Source: Smittium culicis
Lineage: Eukaryota; Kickxellomycota; Harpellomycetes; Harpellales; Legeriomycetaceae
Reading direction: 5' to 3'
Length of the DNA stretch: 29,152 nucleotides
Assembly: GCA_001970855.1 (NCBI GenBank)
Contig: LSSN01002689.1
Location: 1 to 29,152 of the forward strand
Shown: piece by piece, positions 23,570-29,152 of the stretch
How positions within the stretch are numbered: position 1 is the first letter of the stretch
How the letters are laid out: each line of letters starts with the position of its first letter
Position numbers and translations under genes: made by a program
Notes under the pieces: generated by a model
Told to the model about the DNA's origin: nothing
The model's database searches: none
The model's input: the letters and a program-made list of their open reading frames with translations, nothing else

Positions 23570-23765
23570 TTTACCCTTTCACAGGTTGTAGATAATTATA
23601 ATTTATCAAGTATAGCCAACTGCATTCCATTAAAATAAAATAATTTCTAGATTCAAACGATTATTGGTATATTTATTTTAGCAACAAATAACAAATTTTT
23701 TTTAAAAATAATAGTAGAATCAATAAATTGGTTTTTTTTAAAGCATTGGACGTGAAAAGGATAAA
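23570..23765 (+). mobile_element. TTAA MITE, family 1, copy D (nested)
   Basis: A 188-bp element (23574-23761) aligns with copies A-C: left CCCTTTCACAGGTTGTAGA, then AGTATAGCCAACTGCATTCC, ATTGGTATATTTATTT in the middle, and right AATCAATAAATTGGTTTTTT plus GTGAAAAGGA. The flanks are TTTA and TAAA, each one change from TTAA. It lies inside the pogo-like element, so it was inserted later. Confidence 0.7.
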
Positions 23766-23904
23766 CGAATATTTCTTGGACGCAAACTATTAGCCATCAG
23801 TATCCTTAATTGGTTCTATGAAAAATTTTAAAAAGGCTAATTTTATAAAGGCGAAACTTTATTGGCAGGAATAATTTTATCTACATGAAATGAGAAAAAA
23901 AAAA

Positions 23905-23934
23905 TTCTGAGTTCGAAAATTTTCCAACTCAGAA
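23905..23934. repeat. 30-bp near-perfect palindrome
   Basis: The arms TTCTGAGTT-C-GAAAA and TTTTC-C-AACTCAGAA pair at 14 of 15 positions with no spacer. The GAGTTGG core repeats the motif in the surrounding element's terminal inverted repeats, so the palindrome is probably part of that element's structure. Confidence 0.8.
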
Positions 23935-23991
23935 ATCATTTGGCTCAAAAAGAGCTAAATTTCTTTGTTACCAACTCAAAGAGTTTACTAC

Positions 23992-24557
23992 ATATGGGGG
24001 TTTAATAAATTCGTTTAAATTTTTTTGGGCGCCGTTTGGCTCACGTTAAAATTTAAAGAATAGTATAAATTAAAAAAAAAAAAATGGAGGGGGGAAATAG
24101 TGTTATTTAAAAAATAATTTAAAAATTATTATATCAGATTCCTTGTTCTTTAGAATAAGAGGCATTATATAGATTGGATAAGGTTTTTAAAGAATAAATT
24201 AATAATACAAAATAGGGTACTTAGCATAGTTACACTGAAAATTTAAAATTGTAAATTTAGATCGATATCAAGTCTTAAAAAATAATCTAGGCTTTTAAAT
24301 AAAGAAATTTGATACTACTAGTTAAAAATTATTAATATATTTCGATTTATTATAATAATTAATATTTATACTTATCTGATAAAATTCCTAATTTTACTCG
24401 GGATGAGGAAAAAAAAATATCAAAGATACTTTTTGCACACTTATTTATTAATATGGATTCTAATACTGTACTAGTATAGATAGATCATTATGTTTATATA
24501 TAGTTTTATATTGGAGCTGATGCTTACAATATTTTCAGATTATTATTTTTCGATATT
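23992..24557. other. intergenic DNA
   Basis: A+T-rich DNA with no coding segment recognised. It begins with ATATGGGGGTTT, slightly similar to the family 2 terminus, but the rest does not align. Confidence 0.45.
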
Positions 24558-24748
24558 TTAACCCTTTACCCAACATCTTGCAGGTATGAGTAGCCCTACT
24601 TAACCGGAAAGAAGCTAATTTAGCGGATTTTTAATATGGTATTTTCCAAGTAGTTCTAAATTTATATTTTGTTTTAAATCTGTTTCAATTAATTCCTAAA
24701 AGTAATTATGGAGGGTACTCATAGCCCGAAGGTTGGTTATTGCGTAAT
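24558..24748. mobile_element. second TTAA-type MITE with a longer inverted repeat
   Basis: Starting at TTAA (24558-24561), the left end reads CCCTTTACCCAACATCTTGC then AGGTATGAGTAGCCC. The right side contains GGGTACTCATAGCCCGAAGG followed by TTGGTTATTGCGTAAT. The reverse complement of the left end (TACTCATACCTGCAAGATGT then TGGGTAAAGGGTTAA) aligns with the right side with several mismatches, giving an imperfect inverted repeat of about 35 bp and an element of about 183 bp. The interior differs from family 1. The right TTAA is eroded. Confidence 0.45.
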
Positions 24749-25940
24749 GTTATGTGCTCGTTAGGGAATTCAGGGTCTTCTTGATTAGTCAGTAGTTCTT
24801 ATTTTACTGTCGAAGATTCTTTAATTCATTGCAAATAAAGTTGATAAGCGTTTGAGTAATGAATTTTTTAATATTTTTGAAATTATTGAATTACTTTATT
24901 ATTATAATTTTTTTTTTGCAGATATATAAACTTATTTTATTTATTCTAAATGATTAATTTGCTATCAAGGTATTATTTTATTGAATACATGGCTGTATTC
25001 AATAAAGGTAATGACATATAAACTATAATAATAAAAAATTAAGCTAAACAGTTAATGTCGATACTAGTTTATTGATCTAAAGTTAAAAATTTATATGAGT
25101 AGTAATAATCAATAATAAATGCTTGTATTTTTGTATTTTTTTTATTTCTGATCAAATTTTCTAATTGTTAATAAGCTTGCATAACAATTTTCAAACACAT
25201 TCAGAATATTCGAGTTATTATTATTTATATTCGATCATATTAACTGATAAATATTCTGATTTATTCTGGGCTGCATTATTTTTATTGCACCTTGAAAATT
25301 GCCAGGTACTATTATCAGTATTATTGTACCTAAAGGCTCTGGATTATATTGTATAATTAATAAACCTCGCTGATGAAAATCTTTTATTTACTAGTTTATT
25401 TTTGTTTTAATAGCAATTAGAATAGCTGTCACCCTAGCTGCACTAAGTGTCACAAGACAACTTGCTCTCAGAATTCTCACTTAACATATACTAGTTTAAT
25501 TTAATTTAATTTTTTTTTTTGGATTTAACTTGAATTTTTACCTAGATAGAGCTTTACTAAAAGCGCGCAAAAAGCAGGGTAAAATTAAGAATATGGATTT
25601 TTAGTTGGATTGTACTGTATTGTATTGCAGCTGACTAAAAACGAAAGGAAAAAAAGGCTCACATCCTTTAAATTGTACAAGCATAAGAAAAAAATAATTA
25701 TTATGAGGAAAGGTTTTTTTAAAAAAAAAATAAGACGATGCGTTCTAAAAGCTAAAATGAATCCGTAATAAAAAAAATAGATGTAGATATTGTAAGTTTT
25801 TTTTTTTTAAATTATGTAATGTGTTATGTATATATAATTTGGAAAATAATGACTAGATTTTTGGAATAGTATTAAATGTATTGTAGTTTAGTTATGTGGT
25901 TAGGTATATAACGGAACATTCAACATTGTTTTTTTTTTTT
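24749..25940. other. intergenic or decayed retroelement DNA
   Basis: No supported gene. A 63-codon open frame at 25165-25356 starts only with TTG and has no motif. A G+C-richer patch at 25417-25495 is open in one plus frame but unrecognisable. If the LTR at 25951 is a 3' LTR, part of this stretch could be the ruined internal region of that element. Confidence 0.4.
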
Positions 25941-26134
25941 AAAGAGGGAATGTTGTAACAAGCAGGCGTGAAAGTGGCAGAGGACTAATAAAGACCAGCA
26001 GTAAATGTAATTTTTCTGATAGTTCTTGATCTGCCGTGCGTATTTTTTTTTTACCCGACTCGCAAAGTGTCCGTGTTAATATCCAGTAAATTGAAGAGAG
26101 AGCAAGGGGTTGCGTCTTTTTTCCTCGAACAACA
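25941..26134 (+). mobile_element. LTR retrotransposon remnant: polypurine tract plus LTR
   Basis: A 184-bp segment (25951-26134) begins TGTTGT and ends ACAACA, a perfect 6-bp inverted repeat with the TG..CA borders of LTRs. It is G+C-richer than its neighbours. Just before it is AAAGAGGGAA, resembling the polypurine tract that primes plus-strand synthesis, which would make this the 3' LTR of a truncated Ty3/gypsy- or copia-type element. The alternative is a solo LTR: the 5-bp flanks GGGAA and GTGAA agree at 4 of 5 positions and could be a diverged target duplication. No gag or pol is recognisable. It lies 0.33 kb from the 3' side of the tRNA-Ala gene. Confidence 0.5.
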
Positions 26135-26445
26135 GTGAATAAATAAATTTACATGCACTGTCCGCCTATGAAAATTATTATTATTTTTTTTGTATTATGC
26201 ATTTAAAGGTCCTTGGCTTTAAGATATAATAAATCAAGGTTTTGTGACAGAGATTTCGGTTACGATAGCGTATTAATTCACTACGTTAAATCATTTCTAA
26301 GTATTATTTTAATTTAATATAGAGTTTTTGTGACTAAGTTATACAACTCGTTCATTATTCAAATAAAAAAAAGTAATTAAATAAAGGGATATGCTAATAA
26401 ATAATTATTTATGATTATTTTATGTATAAGCAAAATACAAGCATG
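26135..26445. other. intergenic DNA between LTR and tRNA
   Basis: A+T-rich DNA with no recognised gene or repeat. Confidence 0.5.
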
Positions 26446-26454
26446 AAAAAAAAA
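26446..26454 (-). terminator. RNA polymerase III T9 terminator
   Basis: Nine consecutive T on the minus strand, starting 9 nt after the last base of the tRNA gene, as expected for Pol III termination. Confidence 0.8.
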
Positions 26455-26462
26455 TTTTATTA

Positions 26463-26535
26463 TGGAGATCCCGGGCATTGATCCCGGTGCCTGACGCATG
26501 CGAAGCGCCCGCTCTACCATTTGAGCTAGATCCCC
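26463..26535 (-). tRNA. tRNA-Ala (anticodon CGC)
   Basis: The 73-nt sequence folds into a full cloverleaf. The acceptor stem GGGGATC pairs with GATCTCC and contains the G3:U70 wobble pair, the identity element of alanine tRNAs. The D arm is GCTC..GAGC with GG in the loop. The anticodon arm is GGCGC-TTCGCAT-GCGTC, giving anticodon CGC, which reads GCG. The T arm is CCGGG-ATCAATG-CCCGG, whose loop starts with A instead of the usual T54. The discriminator base is A, there is no intron and no encoded CCA, as in eukaryotes. The internal A box is TAGCTCAAATGGTAGAGCG; the B box (GGGATCAATGCC) is slightly non-consensus. Transcription is towards lower coordinates, ending in a T9 run. Confidence 0.95.
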
Positions 26536-27026
26536 ATGCGTCGCCATGAAAATATATTTTTGATATTTATTTTTAGTGTAAAAAAGGTAACTAATTTACA
26601 ACTATCAGGTAACGTGTGTTCTCATATCGAACAACGTTAGAATATCTAATTGATTACGTTTTAGTTTAATTTTTTTTTTTTTAGAGAAATGTTATACGCG
26701 ACATCATTAATAGCTCCAAAATGTCAATAATTATAATTTTAAAAAAAAAAGAAACAAGCAAAGCTACAAACGTGAGAGATAAGCAAGAATCAAAAATTTT
26801 CAAAGAAATAATTTTTTTTTTTAAAAAAAAGAGGAAGTGAGAAGGGAAAGGGGGGGGGGGAGTTGATAAAAAAGGAAGAAAAGATGGAGGCGGAGTAATA
26901 ATGCTTTATAAAGAGAGATTGTAAAAAAAAGTAAGAAAAAAAAAACTAGAGGCAGGAAAAATAAACTAAAAGGAGGTGTTATGAGCAAGTTTAAGTAGTT
27001 AAAAGAAAAGTAAAAGGAATATATAA
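26536..27026. other. purine-rich spacer and importin-alpha 3' region
   Basis: No gene. It holds the 5' flank of the tRNA gene and, from about 26740 on, a strongly purine-rich plus strand including G11 at 26850-26860. The 3' untranslated region of the minus-strand importin gene should lie in the right half. Confidence 0.5.
26850..26860 (+). repeat. homopolymer G11 run
   Basis: Eleven G in a purine-only context downstream of the importin-alpha gene (C11 on its coding strand). Confidence 0.85.
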
Positions 27027-28980
27027 TTATTGGTTGGGGCCAAAGTTGAAACCGCCTTGAGGGGCAGAGACGTCAGTTTGGAAGACGAATTCGCCGGTGT
27101 TAGAGTCGACTTGGGGTTCTTCGGCAACATCTTCGTCGTCTTCTTCGCCAAAGTATTTATCGATGATGTTGAAGGCTTTTTTGTAGATTTCCAAGTTGTC
27201 GTGCATTTGTAAGTTGTGAATTTTGGTCATGCCACCAACTTCTTCGATGATGAGGGCGTATTGATTTAGGTCGTCATGGTTAGCTTGTTGGTCGAATTCA
27301 CCGACTTTCAAGATATTTTCAAGGCCATCAAGGGCGACTTGGATAATTTTATTGTCCATGCATCCGAGGAGATCGCATAGAGGTTTGATACAGCCTTGTT
27401 GGACAAGGTAGCGGACTTGGTCAGGTTGGTTTAAGCCACCGGAAGTGGCATTAGAGATTGCCCAGCAGGCTTCTTTTTGGCTTCTAAAATCACCATTTTG
27501 GAGGATATCAAGAAGAGGGGGGATGATGTTACTGTCAATAACGGCTTGAATTTGGACGACAGTACCAGCAGTGATGTTTGAAATGGTCCAACAAGTTTCT
27601 TTGCGGATACCTTCTTTTGGAGATCTGAGCAAGTTTGATAGGGCAGGGAGTACGCCGCAGTTTATGACTTCTTGGGTTTGATCATCATTACCAGTAACAA
27701 TGTTACCTACAGATCTTAAAGCTGGAGTTTGGACAGATGTGAGGTGGTGGCTAAGGAAAGAGTGAAAAGGAAGTAAAAAAAAAAAAAAAGTTATAGGGGG
27801 GTAAGCAAATGGGTGGATGGATTAGAGAAGATGGATGGTAAATAAGAAGGGGAAAAGAAAAAGAAAAAGAAAAAAGGGTATTACGATAAGAGTTCAACTA
27901 GGCGGGGTACAATTCCAGTTTGAATAACCATTCCAATTTTATCGTTGGAACCGTCAGATAGATAAGAGATGGCCCAGCAGGCGTCAGTGAGGATTTCTTC
28001 ATCAACAGAGTAGAGGAGCTTGGATAGGACGGGGAGAGCAGGGGAGATCTAGAATTGTGTATAAGTAATAGATTAGATTGAGAAGATATATAAGAAAAAA
28101 GAGTGGTAGAGAAGGGAGAGATTACAGAGTCCCAGTTGGGTTGAGGATTTTTTCCTCTGCAAAAGTTGGAGAGGGTCCAAGTGGCGTTTCTTAGCATGGA
28201 GAGTTTATGGTTTTCGTTCAAGAGGTGGATTAGGGGCATGAGGGCGCCTTCGCTGAGAACATAGTCTCTGCAGCCGGGACTGTCACCGGCGATATTTCCT
28301 AGGGCCCAAACGGCTTGTTCGCGGACGTCCAAGTTTTCGTTACTGAGGAGTTGGACGAAGATGGGGACGGCTTGAGCTTGGATGACGATCTGGGTTTGGG
28401 AGGAAGAGCCGGAAGCGATATTGGTAAGAGCCCAGCTAGATTCGAACTATGTAAAGAGAGTTAAAGAAAAAAAAGGGGGGGAGGTTAATATAAAAAAATT
28501 ATTACTTTAATTAAATATAGGCAATATTCTTTTTTTTATAAAGAGAAGGGGATAAGGGGTTTAAAAAACAAAACAAACAAAACAAACCTGGATGACGGAG
28601 TGTTCAGAGTGTAAAAGTTCGACGAATCTTGGGACGACTTTACATTCGATGACTTCTTCGATGGGGGGGTTTTTTTCCTTAGAGAGGAGTTTTCTGAATT
28701 TAGTGACGGCGTTGAGTTGGTCTTCGATGACGTCAGAGTAGAGGTGGAGTTTCATTTCATCGAGGTTAAAGTCGATGGAGGGGTTGTCATAGGCTTCGTC
28801 TTCACTGTCGGACAAGTCGAGGTCAATTTTGAAGTTTCTTCTTTTAGTGATGTTTTCATCTCTCTTTTGCTTGCGGAGTTCAACAGATTGCTCTTCGCGT
28901 CTTCTGCGGAGTTCATCCTGCATGAAAACACCTCTGCTTTTGTAGGCGTTTCTTCTGTGCTCGGGAATTTTCTGGTCCAT
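27027..28980 (-). CDS. SRP1: importin subunit alpha (karyopherin alpha), four exons
   Basis: Nuclear import adaptor: it binds classical nuclear localisation signals and, through its N-terminal domain, importin beta. Exons are 28980-28588, 28446-28126, 28048-27885 and 27750-27027; joined they give 1602 nt and 533 residues, normal for the family. Residues 9-50 form the importin-beta-binding domain ([29 protein letters not shown]). Armadillo repeats follow, with the W-x3-N ladder that grips the signal at W136/N140 (WALTN), W178/N182 (WALGN), W221/N225 (WTLSN), W347/N351 (WTISN) and W389/N393 (WAISN); W263 has Tyr in place of Asn (WAISY), as I recall for that repeat across the family. The C-terminal part ([24 protein letters not shown]) matches the exporter-binding repeat and acidic tail. 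All reading-frame phases agree (0, 0, 2). The gene looks intact and is G+C-richer than the window, suggesting strong expression. The symbol follows the yeast orthologue. Confidence 0.96.
27751..27884 (-). other. importin-alpha intron 3
   Basis: 134 nt, donor GTAATA, acceptor CCTTAG after a pyrimidine-rich tract. It splits a serine codon (TC|C) and restores [19 protein letters not shown], a conserved family segment. Confidence 0.9.
28049..28125 (-). other. importin-alpha intron 2
   Basis: 77 nt, phase 0, donor GTAATC, acceptor TTCTAG, with a possible branch sequence CTAATC. Splicing joins NWDS to [13 protein letters not shown], in register with the family. The intron is also open in the exon frame for some distance, so reading through it mimics a longer exon. 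Confidence 0.9.
28447..28587 (-). other. importin-alpha intron 1
   Basis: 141 nt, phase 0, donor GTTTGT directly after CAG, acceptor ACATAG. It joins HSVIQ to [13 protein letters not shown], reproducing the conserved Q-F-E-x2-W-A-L-T-N motif. The donor has T at positions 3 and 4, weaker than consensus. Confidence 0.9.
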
Positions 28981-29152
28981 TTTTACAAAAGGTATAATGA
29001 TTAGGGTTGTGTGAAGAAAGCTTATAGGGGGAGTGAGAGTAGTGTTTAAATTATAAGTAAGTGTATTAGGATATGGGTAGGGGGGGGGGAGGAGAGGTGG
29101 GATATGGGTGAAAGTGAGGAAGGAGGGAGGTAATATGTAGTGGTGGTATTTA
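28981..29152 (-). promoter_or_regulatory. importin-alpha upstream region, pyrimidine-rich on the coding strand
   Basis: The stretch upstream of the ATG is strongly C/T-rich on the coding strand (long G/A runs on the plus strand, including a G9 run near 29082). Pyrimidine-rich leaders and promoters are common in well-expressed fungal genes. No TATA box or transcription start can be fixed, and the window ends here. Confidence 0.4.

Larger units (their letters stand above)
23229..23991 (+). mobile_element. pogo/Tigger-like non-autonomous element (hosts nested MITE)
   Basis: The left end, preceded by TA, reads CAGTAAACTCTCTGAGATGC and continues CAACCCTCTTAGATGGCAAC. The right end, read inward on the other strand, is TAGTAAACTCTTTGAGTTGG then TAAC. 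The shared pattern is GTAAACTCT(C/T)TGAG(A/T)TG followed by AAC, an inverted repeat of about 26 bp. The same motif recurs inside, near 23502 (CTCTAAGTTGGAAAC) and in a palindrome at 23905-23934. CAGT termini next to TA fit the Tc1/mariner-pogo superfamily, but this assignment is inference. No transposase frame is present. Subtracting the family 1 MITE nested at 23574-23761 leaves about 575 bp. Confidence 0.55.

Noticed and set aside
25165..25356. 63-codon open frame on the plus strand
   Set aside because: It begins at TTG and is hydrophobic without motif. It could be a chance frame or an exon fragment, but I cannot support it.
28717..29004. Plus-strand open frame opposite importin-alpha exon 1
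   Set aside because: It is an antisense shadow of the importin-beta-binding domain and is Val/Phe-rich as expected from antisense of charged codons. The frame at 27030-27212 is rejected for the same reason.
1..29152. CRISPR arrays, bacterial operons or riboswitches
   Set aside because: No regularly spaced direct repeats with unique spacers are present, and the gene structure with spliceosomal introns is eukaryotic.

Overview
The window is nuclear DNA of a very A+T-rich fungus. Three things point there: a Zn2Cys6 (fungal binuclear zinc cluster) regulator, spliceosomal introns with GT..AG borders in two genes, and a eukaryotic tRNA-Ala with the G3:U70 pair, no encoded CCA and a Pol III T-run terminator. 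The low G+C and the density of decayed transposons would suit an early-diverging lineage (for example Zoopagomycota or Harpellales-like fungi), but that placement is inference.

Layout. Positions 1-12,000 hold no gene I can support. This is A+T-rich intergenic DNA (some lines near 85-88% A+T) with microsatellites, poly-G runs and short non-autonomous transposon copies. At 12,114-12,410 (+) lies a small intact YCII/YciI-like gene with a TATA-like promoter. Positions 12,411-15,426 are intergenic and carry two more transposon copies. At 15,427-18,152 (-) a Zn2Cys6 transcription factor is encoded in two exons. Positions 18,153-26,460 are again gene-poor but rich in relics: a short channel-like coding relic, a G+C-richer LINE 3' fragment, a pogo-like element with a second element nested inside it, a further TTAA-flanked element, and an LTR of 184 bp. 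A tRNA-Ala(CGC) (-) follows. The right end holds a complete four-exon importin-alpha gene (-), whose non-coding strand is strikingly purine-rich.

The three protein genes are unrelated: a small enzyme-like protein, a nuclear regulator and the nuclear import adaptor. There is no operon-like organisation. The most informative content is the mobile-element landscape. At least two families of roughly 190-250 bp inverted-repeat elements recur, one inserted precisely at TTAA like piggyBac elements. The transcription factor intron also has two overlapping donors 4 nt apart, of which only the weaker keeps the protein in frame. I see no CRISPR array, no bacterial-type operon, and no evidence for a novel multi-gene system.
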